Numbered from the stretch's first letter, positions 18,100 to 28,169 are shown. The stretch: DNA of 54,453 nucleotides from JAGVLN01 sp964515755 (GCA_964515755.1 CAZEVK010000006.1:1-54453), one strand, 5' to 3'. Program-made: numbers and translations. Notes: generated by a model not told the origin, from the letters alone.

Positions 18100-20940
18100 T
18101 TATAACCATTCATCAATTCGTTCTAAGTGCTCATATTCATTATAGCTTGGACTATGCTTATAGCTTGGGCAAATGATATAAGCTGTATTCTCATCTAAAT
18201 AAACTTCCACTAATTGCTTTACACCATTTTTAGCAGCTTGAACTAGCTTACTTATATCATGCTTAATGGTAGATAAATTACCAAGCTTATTACCACTTGC
18301 AAGTTGAGCATAAATTAGTTCTTTAACTATTAACTTTTGATTAGAATCAAGATCTGCAAAACCACCCTGTTCTGCAATTAAAGCTTCTAGCGTAAGTTGC
18401 GGAGAATGGCCGGTCAAAATCTCAATGCCAGTTGGTATAACACCAGTTTTAAAATCCATAATAGTGATCAACCCATTGTCAGACTCAATACGATCAGCCT
18501 TTGCAGTAATTACAACTGGGCCATATTTAGTATCAAAAATGAATTTACCTTTGATTTCACTATGAATTTTATTCGTTGGACTTTCGCGCCTAATATTTTC
18601 AAATTTTATTAGCCATTTTGCAATTTCAGTAAAGCGTGGCATCCAAATACGTTGGATAATAGGACGAGCTGAAATATGTTTAATGTTTTTTTGCGCTAGG
18701 CTAAGTAAGGTTGATAAATATTGATCAGGATCTAAATCAAAAAATAATTTATTAAACTCATCAATTACTGAATGAATGAAATTACCAAAATCACGTTGAT
18801 CTGGGTCTTTATCAATTGGATCAAGCGGTTTCAATTTAAGGATTTTAGCCGCATAAAAACCGTAAGGATCACGCATTAATTTTTCAATTTGAGTAACAGA
18901 AAATTCTTTTGGACGAAGCTCAAAAGGTGGTTTTGGCGTTTCTGGAATATAATTATAATATTCTTTAGGCAAAAATAATTGCTCTGCCCAATATTGCAGC
19001 TTATGTTTTTGTGGCTTAACCTGATCTAATTTATCTACTCTCTTCAATAATGCTTCAAGACGAACTAACCATCTAGATGGAACTGTTGGTGAACCAGAAA
19101 TTTTAGTGGAACGAATAAGTAAAACTTCTGGCATATGAGCCAAACAATAAAAATCATGAGCAGCAAGGCCAATTTTGTATTCATCAGGAACAAGACCTAA
19201 CTCCATTGCAACACCACTGTTAAACCAAGGATCAACAGTAACACTACTTGGCCAAACGCCTTCATTTAAACCAACAAGAATAACTACGTCAAAATGTAAT
19301 AACCTACTTTCCATAGAGCTTAATATAGGTATTGCATCATTTTGATGAGGATAATATTTCTTATCCCGAAGCAATTTACTAAGAATAAGCCAATAATCTT
19401 CGCACTTTTCATACTGTACTTTAATTAAACTTGTAAGAATTTCATTTATTGCTTTAGATACTGCAATGCCAGCTTCATCTCCCCACAAAACTTGAATACT
19501 AGATAATTGCTCAGCAGCAATGATGTAATTATGAAGCATTTGAGAAAAAACTGTTTGCGATTTTAAAGGCTTGAGTATTCTTTCTAAATCGCGAAGCATT
19601 TTCAAAATAGTTTTATCTTCTACTAAGTCTATCAATTCTTCTAAAGATACAAAGCTACAAATCCCTCTTAAATAGTTGATTTCGAGTTTATATACTATTT
19701 CTAATAACTCAGACCTATTATGATTTAAACAAAAATATTGATGCTTTAATAAAGCAAGGAGATTTAGTGGAGAAAAATTGTTAATTACATCTATAATTAG
19801 CTTAAGAAAAGCAACCTGAGGGGTATAGGTTAGCATTACTCCGTGAGAGTCGTTAAGCTTAATATCCCAAATTTCCATAAAACTTCGCAACTTTGTTAGT
19901 AAATCAAGATCATTACTTACTACTGCTACGGTTTTAGTAGTTAATAATACTTCACGAAGCTTTAAGCCTATGACAGCAGCTTCCTCATATTGTGATTTAC
20001 AATCTATAATTGTTAAATTATTTAAACCATGAAATTCTTTAGAAGATAATTCGCTCCATTTATCAACGGTAGAAGCAGAGCGCATAGCTTCTTTTAAAAA
20101 CTTACTACGTGAGTTATGATTATGAACTTCACTATTGCTCCAACTCTTTAGTAAATTGAAACTCACTCCCGCTTCCTTCATAAAAGATTGGAGGTAAAAG
20201 AGAGGATGATAGTAATCAATATTTTGAAAATCATCTTTTCCGTCATCGGGATCAATACCTCTTAACACAACGTAACCATTTGATAGTTGAGTAAGAGTTT
20301 TTAGTAATCTGGAAGTTGATTTTATACTACCGTTAGAACCAGCAGCAATCACAGGATATGCAGGAGGATCATTCTCCCATAATTCAATACGTTTATTAAG
20401 CAGTAAATTACGTCGTTGAATAAAATCAATTTTATTATATTTTTTTGCTAAATTAGGCCATTTTGAAGCAAGAATCTTAAGATATTCAATTAATGTATTT
20501 ACATGCTCAGGTACATCTCCAAAGGATATATAATTAAGCTTTGAAAGATCAATTTCATCTTTATGCAATCTAGCGAGTAGCTTAGATAGCCCTTGCGCAA
20601 TATCTATTGCTTTTATTGAAGAATACTTATTAAACAACGTACTTAAGAGCAATAATTGATCTATTGGATTAAAAGCTTGTGGAATAGTTAAATCAAAATT
20701 ATCAATAAAATCAGAAGGTAAAATTTCATCTTCCTCCATATTACCCATTGGAAGAATCTTGGGCAACATTATTGCTCCATTACTTTGCTCTATCAAAATC
20801 TCAGTTAATCTCTGACAAGATCTTCGTGTGGGCAACAAAATAGTAATTTTTGATAATTCAATATCAGCAAATCTTAAGGAAATACCTTTAGTTAATTCTA
20901 AAAGAAAATCCTGTTCTGCAGAAATATAGAATAAATTCAT
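18100..20940 (-). CDS. addB: Double-strand break repair protein AddB, alphaproteobacterial type
   Basis: Subunit of the AddAB helicase-nuclease that resects double-strand breaks for RecA loading. The 946-residue product has a degenerate helicase-like N-terminal part (TILLPTRRSCQRL replaces a classical Walker A) and a C-terminal RecB-family nuclease domain: the FSVTQIEKLMRDPYGFYA entry segment, then the catalytic PD-(D/E)xK residues in ADRIE, MDFKTG and PQLTLEA. The partner addA, usually adjacent in alphaproteobacteria, is not in this window. It starts two bases after the flavin reductase gene stop, so the two are probably cotranscribed. Confidence 0.9.
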   Translation of the reverse strand: MNLFYISAEQDFLLELTKGISLRFADIELSKITILLPTRRSCQRLTEILIEQSNGAIMLPKILPMGNMEEDEILPSDFIDNFDLTIPQAFNPIDQLLLLSTLFNKYSSIKAIDIAQGLSKLLARLHKDEIDLSKLNYISFGDVPEHVNTLIEYLKILASKWPNLAKKYNKIDFIQRRNLLLNKRIELWENDPPAYPVIAAGSNGSIKSTSRLLKTLTQLSNGYVVLRGIDPDDGKDDFQNIDYYHPLFYLQSFMKEAGVSFNLLKSWSNSEVHNHNSRSKFLKEAMRSASTVDKWSELSSKEFHGLNNLTIIDCKSQYEEAAVIGLKLREVLLTTKTVAVVSNDLDLLTKLRSFMEIWDIKLNDSHGVMLTYTPQVAFLKLIIDVINNFSPLNLLALLKHQYFCLNHNRSELLEIVYKLEINYLRGICSFVSLEELIDLVEDKTILKMLRDLERILKPLKSQTVFSQMLHNYIIAAEQLSSIQVLWGDEAGIAVSKAINEILTSLIKVQYEKCEDYWLILSKLLRDKKYYPHQNDAIPILSSMESRLLHFDVVILVGLNEGVWPSSVTVDPWFNSGVAMELGLVPDEYKIGLAAHDFYCLAHMPEVLLIRSTKISGSPTVPSRWLVRLEALLKRVDKLDQVKPQKHKLQYWAEQLFLPKEYYNYIPETPKPPFELRPKEFSVTQIEKLMRDPYGFYAAKILKLKPLDPIDKDPDQRDFGNFIHSVIDEFNKLFFDLDPDQYLSTLLSLAQKNIKHISARPIIQRIWMPRFTEIAKWLIKFENIRRESPTNKIHSEIKGKFIFDTKYGPVVITAKADRIESDNGLITIMDFKTGVIPTGIEILTGHSPQLTLEALIAEQGGFADLDSNQKLIVKELIYAQLASGNKLGNLSTIKHDISKLVQAAKNGVKQLVEVYLDENTAYIICPSYKHSPSYNEYEHLERIDEWL

Positions 20941-20941
20941 G

Positions 20942-21436
20942 CTATAGCTTTTTGAGATTATCTAAAACACGATATTCGCTAGCAAAATATATTAAAGGAT
21001 CAGCATGCTTTTGTTCAACTAGATTCATTACTTTACAAACAAATATTGTGTGATCGCCACCATCATGCTTCATAAATACCTCACATTCAAGAAATGCTAA
21101 AGTATCTGCAATTGCTGGAGAACTTGTTTCAGTATTACTAACTGTTTGAACTTTTTTCCAATCTTCTTCCAACGTTTTAGTAAATATTTCTGAAAGATAC
21201 TTTTGCTCATGAGAAAGAATATTGACCGTACAATAACGACACTCGTCAAAATATTGATAAAAGTATGACTTTTTCTTCAAACTAAATAGAATCAAAAGTG
21301 GATCTAACGATACTGAATTAAAAGAATTAACAGTAACACCTACTTTCTTGCCATCTGATGCTAAAGTTGTAACTATTGTAATTCCAGTAGCAAACTTGCT
21401 CATACAACGTTTAAAAAGGTCGGCATTCACATTCAT
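20942..21436 (-). CDS. Flavin reductase-like FMN-binding protein
   Basis: A 164-residue protein of the short-chain flavin reductase family (split beta-barrel), which use NAD(P)H to reduce free FMN or FAD. Family features include the N-terminal FKRCMSKFATGITIVTT strand, GVTVNSFNSVSLDPLLILFSL, and the C-terminal HTIFVCKVMNL and PLIYFASEYRVL segments. Partner and substrate cannot be told from sequence. It sits between the DUF167 gene (two-base gap) and addB on the same strand. Confidence 0.85.
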   Translation of the reverse strand: MNVNADLFKRCMSKFATGITIVTTLASDGKKVGVTVNSFNSVSLDPLLILFSLKKKSYFYQYFDECRYCTVNILSHEQKYLSEIFTKTLEEDWKKVQTVSNTETSSPAIADTLAFLECEVFMKHDGGDHTIFVCKVMNLVEQKHADPLIYFASEYRVLDNLKKL

Positions 21437-21438
21437 TT

Positions 21439-21789
21439 TTAATATTCCTTAATTGCTAATGTACAATCGTAACAAATAATACTATGCAAGGCAAGGATTG
21501 TTGTCTTGTCTGTATTTTTGATCAAACAAATTTTGCTTTTATGAGTGTGACCTGTGATAATTGTAATCAAGGACTTAGCAATTCCAAGTTTAGCTGCTAA
21601 TAATTCAATAACTGCAATATTGGCTTTGCCATGTTCAGGTTCAGAAGTAACATAGATTTTAAGCATATTGCTGCCATCCTTACCAATAATTACTTTTCCT
21701 ATTTTATTTTGTGATGCTTTTGGTGTAACTTTGATATATAAATAAATACCATCAATTTGTTGTTTGTAAGGATATAATTCAGCGAACAT
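21439..21789 (-). CDS. DUF167/YggU family protein
   Basis: A small (116-residue) protein of the widespread DUF167 family, whose biochemical role is unknown. The family core is visible: YLYIKVTPKASQNKIG, then EPEHGKANIAVIELLAAKLGI and IITGHTHKSKICLI, which correspond to the usual V.P.A..N.I, GKAN..L...LA and G..SR.K signatures. It is first in the yggU-flavin reductase-addB run and lies 40 bases from the divergent dacB. Confidence 0.88.
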   Translation of the reverse strand: MFAELYPYKQQIDGIYLYIKVTPKASQNKIGKVIIGKDGSNMLKIYVTSEPEHGKANIAVIELLAAKLGIAKSLITIITGHTHKSKICLIKNTDKTTILALHSIICYDCTLAIKEY

Positions 21790-21829
21790 AAATTTTTACT
21801 AATCTATATAATGAGAAAATATTATTATT

Positions 21830-23242
21830 ATGCGAATTTCTTTAATATTACTAGCTTATTTATCATGGTGTATATCAGCTTTAGCCGATCAAAGCCTTGC
21901 TGACAAAATAGAAGCAATAATTGCTAAAGAAGGTGATTTGAACGTCGGTATCATATTTCAAAATTTAGATACTAATGAAATTTTATACGAAAGACACCCT
22001 CATCGCTTATTTGTTCCAGCTAGCACTGCAAAACTTTTTACAGCTTATGGTGCTTTACATTATTTAGGTGATGATTACAAATTTAAAACTATTTTATCCA
22101 CTGATAATAAAAACTTCAAAGATGGAGTGCTATCTTCTAATATATATATAAAATTCAACGGTGATCCATCTCTAACCAGAGCTAATCTGGAAGAAATCTT
22201 AGGAAGCCTAAAACAATTAAATATACAACAGATTAATGGTGATATTATTGTTGATGGAAGCTTTTTTCCAGGACATGAAGGTTCTCCAGGCGGTTTTGGT
22301 TGGTACGATCAAACTTTTTGCTATGGTGCGCCTAAAACTGCAATAGTCATTGATAATAACTGTGCTGAAAGTTTTGTTGCCGTTAGTACAACCAACACAC
22401 CAGTAAAAATTAAAAACAATAATGAAAATGTACTAAGCATAAATAATAAAATGGTTACAGGAAAAAAAGGAGAAAATTGTCCTTTTGAATCTCTGTATAT
22501 TGGTAATAATCAATATGAGCTTTATGGCTGTATGCCTAAAGAATGGGAGCCTGTAAGATTAAATTTTGCATTACAAGATAATGAAAAAATGATCAAGGAT
22601 TATATTATATCAATATTAAAGAAAGAACGAATTAAAATAGATGGAAAAATCATTCCAGGTATAGCTTCAGGCAAAACAATATTATATGAGCATCAATCTA
22701 AAAACTTGAAAGAATTACTTAAACCAATATTAAAAGATTCTAGCAATATTTATGCAGCAAATGTTTTTAAAGCTATGGGAGCTAAATATAAAAACTGCGA
22801 AGGCACTAACGCTAATGGAATTATTGCCTTAAATAATTTACTGGATCGAGAAAAAATTAGCCGTAAAGAGCTAGAAATTCATGAAGGCGCAGGTGAATCA
22901 GGGCACAATTTGGTTTCTCCAGCAACTTTAGTATCCATGTTAGACCATATTTATGATGATAAAGTCATGCATAACCATTTAAGTGAATTATTACCTGTGT
23001 TTAAAGTTGAAGGTACTGTTAAGAATCGTACTGTCAATCATGACAACTATAAGTGTATTTTTGCTAAAACAGGTTCTTTAAAACACACCTCAACATTAGC
23101 CGGATATTACTTACCGCCTGGTAAACCTCAATATGCATTTGCAATTATGATTAATAATCATCTAGCTCAGCATGACGTTAGCAAACAACTTGAAGATAAG
23201 TTACTGGAATTGCTAATAGAATCAGAAAGCGTTACCAGGTGA
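21830..23242 (+). CDS. dacB: D-alanyl-D-alanine carboxypeptidase/endopeptidase (PBP4 family)
   Basis: Periplasmic penicillin-binding protein that trims peptidoglycan stem peptides and cleaves cross-links. The 470-residue protein has a signal peptide (about 1-19, ALA) and all three serine-penicilloyl motifs: S65-TAK68, SSN at 304-306 and KTG at 413-415, with the long insertion between the first two that marks the PBP4/DacB class. Together with dapF and murJ it shows that this lineage keeps peptidoglycan metabolism. Its promoter must lie in the 40-base spacer shared with the divergent DUF167 gene. Confidence 0.94.
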   Translation: MRISLILLAYLSWCISALADQSLADKIEAIIAKEGDLNVGIIFQNLDTNEILYERHPHRLFVPASTAKLFTAYGALHYLGDDYKFKTILSTDNKNFKDGVLSSNIYIKFNGDPSLTRANLEEILGSLKQLNIQQINGDIIVDGSFFPGHEGSPGGFGWYDQTFCYGAPKTAIVIDNNCAESFVAVSTTNTPVKIKNNNENVLSINNKMVTGKKGENCPFESLYIGNNQYELYGCMPKEWEPVRLNFALQDNEKMIKDYIISILKKERIKIDGKIIPGIASGKTILYEHQSKNLKELLKPILKDSSNIYAANVFKAMGAKYKNCEGTNANGIIALNNLLDREKISRKELEIHEGAGESGHNLVSPATLVSMLDHIYDDKVMHNHLSELLPVFKVEGTVKNRTVNHDNYKCIFAKTGSLKHTSTLAGYYLPPGKPQYAFAIMINNHLAQHDVSKQLEDKLLELLIESESVTR

Positions 23243-23361
23243 TTATCTAGTTAAACAATAAATCAATAATACTAAGTTATAGTAAGATAATTTTTATAGA
23301 CAAAATCTAGAGTGGGTGTAACCTTATATATAAATATTTTACATTTATGTTGGAGGTTAAA

Positions 23362-23985
23362 ATGAAAATATTAGACTTTATCTTTGGTTGTAATTGGAAA
23401 AAAATTGCAAATTTAGCGATAATTAAAGCCGAACAAAAAATGCAAAATTTTGAATTAGCAGATCGAGTTAATCTCGATGATATTTCAAAAAGCTTTTTTA
23501 TAGAAACGCTTGCAGAAGAACTAAAAAAACAAAATTTAAATAATGAAATCAAAGATACAAAAAATTTAGCTGACTTACTAGCAGGCAAAATAAGCAATGA
23601 ATTACTTGCTAATAAAAAATCTTTAGATAACACAGATTTAAATGCAGAAATAAATGTAAGAGATATTTTACAACATATAGCTGAATCCATTTGCATATTT
23701 ATTAATACAAATCAACCAACTGAAGATGTTTTGCTCACCACGGCATCTAGTTATACTACTGAAAAACCCGAAAATAAAGTTGTTACTACAGCATCTCAAG
23801 ATCATGATTCACATGTTTCTACACCTCAGCCATTTGCACCAAAAGAAAAAATATTAAATACTTCGCAACCAATTGCGCATGAAGAAACACAAGATCAACT
23901 ACACGCGAAAAATCCGGTAGACATTACTGTCTCAACAAAAGCTGAAATGGAAATAAAAAAAGATGTACAAAATAAAAGCTCTTAA
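23362..23985 (+). CDS. Unknown accessory protein
   Basis: A 207-residue protein not recognised. I start it at the ATG at 23362 rather than five codons earlier because the Shine-Dalgarno TGGAGG (23351-23356) lies between the two ATGs. The first 25 residues (MKILDFIFGCNWKKIANLA) are amphipathic and contain the only Cys; residues 30-125 look alpha-helical and charged; the last 80 are polar, rich in Thr, Gln and Pro, and probably disordered. No membrane segment is clear. It converges on an ankyrin-repeat gene 44 bases away, and both have good ribosome sites unlike many neighbours, so this may be a small accessory insertion between dacB and murJ. Confidence 0.6.
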   Translation: MKILDFIFGCNWKKIANLAIIKAEQKMQNFELADRVNLDDISKSFFIETLAEELKKQNLNNEIKDTKNLADLLAGKISNELLANKKSLDNTDLNAEINVRDILQHIAESICIFINTNQPTEDVLLTTASSYTTEKPENKVVTTASQDHDSHVSTPQPFAPKEKILNTSQPIAHEETQDQLHAKNPVDITVSTKAEMEIKKDVQNKSS

Positions 23986-24029
23986 TGCGCCTTAGCTTTG
24001 TTATTTTTTACTTTAAGATTTAATAAATA

Positions 24030-24734
24030 TTATCTCTCTAAGCCTCTTTTTACAACATGATCAATAGTAGCTGGATATACAGAATGATGATCTACCTGAT
24101 TACTTAGCTTTTCTTTTAGTTTTTGAACTAACTTACTATAACCTAAGTCCCTTTGTGCATAATATTGAATATGCTTAGCGCCCTCTTTCATAGTAACTGA
24201 ATTTTCAAGCTTCGCATAAGCATCTTTTGCTTTATGCTCGGCAAGAGCAAGTACAGAAATTTGAATACTATCAATACCATTAGATTTATAATGACTCTTT
24301 TTAACAAGCGCATCAGTACCCATCCTAGCAATTAATTTTTCTGCTATATCGAATCGACCATGATCAATTGCGTAATGAAGAGCTGTATTACCATCCGCCG
24401 AAGAAGCTACTTCTATAACTCTTTGACTCATATTATCAATCATTCTAGGTACGAAATCTAAGAGCTTACCATTTTGAATTGCTAAATGAAGGGCTGTACA
24501 ATTATCTTTATTCAATTTATCAACAATAACTAAATGATCGATCATTTCTGCAGGATCAATTTTTGTTTCTTTTCCAGACGCAGCATCATGAAGAAAAGTA
24601 GAGCCATCATCTTTGATCATATCAGTAATTTTTGGAGTATTACTCACCGCCTCACCAGCTAAAACTACATTATCCATCTCAGACAAACCTGTACCCGATG
24701 ATGAATAATCACTTAAATTTGTATTTTTTGTCAT
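24030..24734 (-). CDS. Ankyrin-repeat protein
   Basis: A 234-residue protein with three recognisable ankyrin repeats: DGSTFLHDAASG (about 44-55), DNCTALHLAIQNG (about 77-89) and DGNTALHYAIDHG (about 113-125), followed by a helical region and a basic C-terminus ending VVKRGLER. Such proteins bind host or bacterial partners, and several in Rickettsiales are type IV effectors; the basic tail is compatible with that but proves nothing. The start is supported by GGAGG seven bases before the ATG. Unlike the ankyrin gene at the window start, this frame is intact. Confidence 0.85.
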   Translation of the reverse strand: MTKNTNLSDYSSSGTGLSEMDNVVLAGEAVSNTPKITDMIKDDGSTFLHDAASGKETKIDPAEMIDHLVIVDKLNKDNCTALHLAIQNGKLLDFVPRMIDNMSQRVIEVASSADGNTALHYAIDHGRFDIAEKLIARMGTDALVKKSHYKSNGIDSIQISVLALAEHKAKDAYAKLENSVTMKEGAKHIQYYAQRDLGYSKLVQKLKEKLSNQVDHHSVYPATIDHVVKRGLER

Positions 24735-24804
24735 AACTATCCTCCAATAATTAGTAATAGCAAATAATATTACAGCAAAGATATTTGGAAATAAATAAGA
24801 ATTA

Positions 24805-26349
24805 CTAAATTTTAGTGTAATATAGGTTTATAAATTCATCTTTACTATATGAACCAGTAGCTAATACCGCAATAAAATAAATAATGATAGAAGAAATAAT
24901 TGTGAAAAAGAAAGCAATTACACTAATAAACATTTCTGATGAATAGATATATTTATTTAAAATTCCAAGAATTGAGTATAAGTACCAACTCATTAGTCCA
25001 GAAGAAAGTAACAAACGTATAATTTTCTTTCTTATAACTAAGTCAAAATGAAAAAGCTTTTTCTTAATAGCAAAACGGAAAAGTAAAATGATGTTGATCC
25101 ATGCTACGATAGCAGTAGAAAGAGTAATTCCAACATGCGCAAAATAATTAATTAAAACTAGATTACTAATAGTGTTTAAAATTAGACAAAATATTGAGAT
25201 CTTAACAGGAGTTTTAGTGTCCTCCACTGCAAAAAATGTAGGGATTAGAATTTTGTTTAATATATAAGCAGGAATACCTATAGATAAAGTTATTAAGGCT
25301 AAAGCAGTATTCTGAGTATCTTGAGCGTTAAATGCACCATGTTGAAATAAAACATAAATAACAGGCTGCGAAATCAAGAATAACGCAACAGTGCAAGGTA
25401 AACTTAGTAATAATGAAATTTCAATTGCGCGGTTTTGGGTATGAATATATCTTTCCATATTACCACTTTTAGCTTGCTTAGATAATGTTGGAAGGATGAC
25501 AATTCCAATCGAAACTCCAATAAGAGCTAAAGGTAATTGTACAATACGATCAGCATAGTATATCAAAGATACCGCACCAGGAATACTAGTCGCAATAATG
25601 GTACCAATCCATAAATTAATTTGCGAAACTCCACTGCCAATAATAGCTGGAACCATATTACTAAAGAGTTTTTTGATATCTCGGTTAATGGTGGGTTTTT
25701 TAAGCTTAAGCAATATATTTCGCTTTTTAACTACATAATAAATAGCAATTAGTTGCAATAATCCGCCAATAAAGACACTCCAAGAAAGCATGTTAACCGT
25801 CTGCTCAGGACTATCTTTGAAAAAATATAAAGCAACAATCATGCAAATATTTAAAATAATCGGTGATGCTGCATTAGCAGAAAATTTACCAAACGCGCTA
25901 AGTACACAGGAAAAAAATGTAACCAATGTAATGAAAATTAAATATGGAGTAGTAATACGAGTTAGATATATAGTAAGATTAACCTTGTATTCATCGATTT
26001 CAAAACCAGGAGCAAGTAACCATATTACTAACGGCATTGCTATCTCAAATATAGCAACTAAAGCTGTTACAGCTAAAGTAAGAATAATAAGCGAATTACT
26101 TGCAAATTCTAAAGCTTTTTCTTTATCACCAGTAGAAACCTTACCACTAAATAATGGTACAAAAGCAGAACTGAATGCACCCTCAGCAAAAATACCGCGA
26201 AAGAAGTTTGGAAGCTTGAATGCAACATTAAAGGCGTCAGCATATAATGTTGCACCAAAATTTGATGCAACTAATAAGTCTCGTATAAGCCCAAAAATTC
26301 TTGATATGAAAGTGTAGATAGCAAATACAATGCTTGATTTTAGAAACAA
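24805..26349 (-). CDS. murJ: Lipid II flippase MurJ (MviN)
   Basis: Flips lipid-linked peptidoglycan precursor across the inner membrane. The 514-residue polytopic protein has the MOP-superfamily layout of about 14 helices; the N-terminal GLIRDLLVASNFG motif, with its conserved Arg, and NFFRGIFAEGAFSSAFVPLFS are diagnostic. The start is a TTG at 26349, preceded by GGAG, which places the FLKSSIVFAIYTFISRIFG helix where it should be. A possible 46-codon reading frame overlaps this start by ten bases. Confidence 0.95.
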   Translation of the reverse strand: MFLKSSIVFAIYTFISRIFGLIRDLLVASNFGATLYADAFNVAFKLPNFFRGIFAEGAFSSAFVPLFSGKVSTGDKEKALEFASNSLIILTLAVTALVAIFEIAMPLVIWLLAPGFEIDEYKVNLTIYLTRITTPYLIFITLVTFFSCVLSAFGKFSANAASPIILNICMIVALYFFKDSPEQTVNMLSWSVFIGGLLQLIAIYYVVKKRNILLKLKKPTINRDIKKLFSNMVPAIIGSGVSQINLWIGTIIATSIPGAVSLIYYADRIVQLPLALIGVSIGIVILPTLSKQAKSGNMERYIHTQNRAIEISLLLSLPCTVALFLISQPVIYVLFQHGAFNAQDTQNTALALITLSIGIPAYILNKILIPTFFAVEDTKTPVKISIFCLILNTISNLVLINYFAHVGITLSTAIVAWINIILLFRFAIKKKLFHFDLVIRKKIIRLLLSSGLMSWYLYSILGILNKYIYSSEMFISVIAFFFTIISSIIIYFIAVLATGSYSKDEFINLYYTKI

Positions 26350-26480
26350 CTTACCATCTCCGTAAAACCATTTTCCATTTTAGAAAAAAAACTACCCAGC
26401 ACTAAGTGCTTAGTAAAAGTAAAAGATAAATAACCTAAGATTAATAAAATAAAAGTAAAAAATATCATCTCTAGCAACAT
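26340..26480 (-). CDS. Possible 46-residue membrane peptide upstream of murJ
   Basis: From ATG 26480 to the TAA at 26342-26340 a short frame reads a hydrophobic N-terminal helix (MIFFTFILLILGYLSF) followed by a polar part ending in a Cys-Phe. The frame overlaps the TTG start of murJ by ten bases, a layout that would couple translation of the two. No Shine-Dalgarno precedes its ATG and no homologue is recognised, so it may be chance in AT-rich DNA or the remnant of a longer membrane protein. Confidence 0.35.
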   Translation of the reverse strand: MLLEMIFFTFILLILGYLSFTFTKHLVLGSFFSKMENGFTEMVSCF

Positions 26481-26516
26481 AATAAACTAAAAATTATAAA
26501 ATGTTAGTTGATTATT

Positions 26517-27263
26517 ATGAAAAAGTTATTAGATTCGATAATTATGGAAAATATATTATCTTTTGAAAATTTGGTGAATTTTGTCACCCTGTCAGGATTA
26601 GAGATTATTCTGGGTATAGACAATATCATATTCCTAGCTATTTTAGTCCATCATCTTCCTGAGCATAGACGTAATAAGATAAGATTTTTTGGTTTATCAC
26701 TTGCTATCGCTTTAAGAATTGTGATGCTGTTTGGCGTCTCTTGGGTAATGTCATTAACTAAACCGTGGTTTACTGTCTTAGGTGTAGAATTCTCCGGTCA
26801 TTCCTTCATGCTCCTTGCAGGAGGTTTATTCTTGATTATTAAAAGCTTGGTAGAGCTTTTTGAAATGTTCGAGGCAAGTCATAATGAACAGCTTTCTGGG
26901 CCATCCCAGCACCCAGAATGGAGAATTTTATTACAAATTATTTTTGTTGACTTAATCTTATCTTTTGACTCTGTGATTGTAGCAGTTGCTATGATCAGCA
27001 ATTTATATTTAATCATTGCTGCTATCTTATTGGCGATGATTATTATGTTAATAGCCTCCAAAGCAATCGGTGATTTTATGTATAAAAATCCGAGTATTAA
27101 AGTTATAGGTCTTGCATTTATTTTACTCGTTGGAATATTCTTAATGGCAAATGGCTTTGGTTATGACTTACCTAAAGGTTATTTATATTTTGCAATATTT
27201 TTCTCGCTTTTGGTTGAAATAATCAACATAAAATTAAAAAATAATCAAAAACATAGTAAGTAA
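26517..27263 (+). CDS. TerC-family integral membrane protein
   Basis: A 248-residue inner-membrane protein with about seven hydrophobic helices. The TerC signatures are clear: GLEIILGIDNIIFLAIL near the N-terminus and VDLILSFDSVIVAVAM in the middle, each with the conserved membrane-embedded acidic residues. Related proteins (Alx, MeeF/YkoY) export manganese and support metalation of secreted enzymes; a metal-transport role here is inference. The likely start is ATG 26517 rather than the TTG three codons before; ATG 26544 is also possible. secF begins directly at its stop codon. Confidence 0.88.
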   Translation: MKKLLDSIIMENILSFENLVNFVTLSGLEIILGIDNIIFLAILVHHLPEHRRNKIRFFGLSLAIALRIVMLFGVSWVMSLTKPWFTVLGVEFSGHSFMLLAGGLFLIIKSLVELFEMFEASHNEQLSGPSQHPEWRILLQIIFVDLILSFDSVIVAVAMISNLYLIIAAILLAMIIMLIASKAIGDFMYKNPSIKVIGLAFILLVGIFLMANGFGYDLPKGYLYFAIFFSLLVEIINIKLKNNQKHSK

Positions 27264-28169
27264 ATGCATTATTTTTTAAGATCATTTTTACCTGATAAAA
27301 CTAATATTAATTTTATAAAATATCAGTGGTTTGGCTTTATCTTCTCAATAGTTGTTACTATTGCTTCAATTATCGGAATATTTACCACCGGACTAAATTT
27401 TGGGATAGATTTTAAAGGAGGAGTCTTATTAGAAGCAAGGTTTCAACACAATATTGATCTTGGTAATTTGCGCAGTAATTTAAATGAATTGGGAATTGGC
27501 GAAGTGACTATTCAAACTATTGGCAGTCAGCAAGACGTATTAATTAAGTCTGCTTTGAATTCTGATAGTAACACTAAAGATAATATTGAAAAAATTAGGC
27601 AGTTATTGATAAAAATAGATCCAGAAATGGAAGTACGTAAATCAGAGTATGTTGGAGGAGAAGTTGGCGAAAGCATGATTAATGACGGGCTCATTGCCAC
27701 AACATTAACTTTGATAGGAATAATGATTTATGTTTGGATCAGGTTTACCTGGCAGTATTCAATAGGAATTTTCTTATCATTATTACATGACGTTTTCGCT
27801 ACACTTGGATTTTTGGTACTCAGTCAATATGAATTCAACGTAACTTCTGTAGCTGCTATTTTAACTGTAGTAGGTTATTCGGTAAATGATACAGTGGTTA
27901 TTTATGACCGAATCCGAGAAAATTTGCATAAGAAACGCAAATTATCTTTAGCCGAGATTTTAAATACCAGCATTAATGAAACTGCTACTCGTTCCGTATT
28001 AACTTTAGTAACAGTATTACTTGCCTCAGCTGCATTAATTATGTTTGGTGGAGAAGCTTTACATAGCTTTAGCATCACAATTTTTGTAGGAATTGTTATT
28101 GGAGCTTATTCTTCATTATTCATTTCTGTACCAATCTTACGGTTTTTTAAACTAAGCTCAAATAAGTAA
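27264..28169 (+). CDS. secF: Protein translocase subunit SecF
   Basis: With SecD it uses the proton gradient to finish export of proteins through SecYEG. The 301-residue protein has six hydrophobic helices, the periplasmic P1 domain, the GIDFKGGVLLEARF motif after helix 1, and VVGYSVNDTVVIYDRIREN in the C-terminal membrane half. It begins immediately after the terC stop, so translation is probably coupled. secD is not in this window. Confidence 0.96.
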   Translation: MHYFLRSFLPDKTNINFIKYQWFGFIFSIVVTIASIIGIFTTGLNFGIDFKGGVLLEARFQHNIDLGNLRSNLNELGIGEVTIQTIGSQQDVLIKSALNSDSNTKDNIEKIRQLLIKIDPEMEVRKSEYVGGEVGESMINDGLIATTLTLIGIMIYVWIRFTWQYSIGIFLSLLHDVFATLGFLVLSQYEFNVTSVAAILTVVGYSVNDTVVIYDRIRENLHKKRKLSLAEILNTSINETATRSVLTLVTVLLASAALIMFGGEALHSFSITIFVGIVIGAYSSLFISVPILRFFKLSSNK

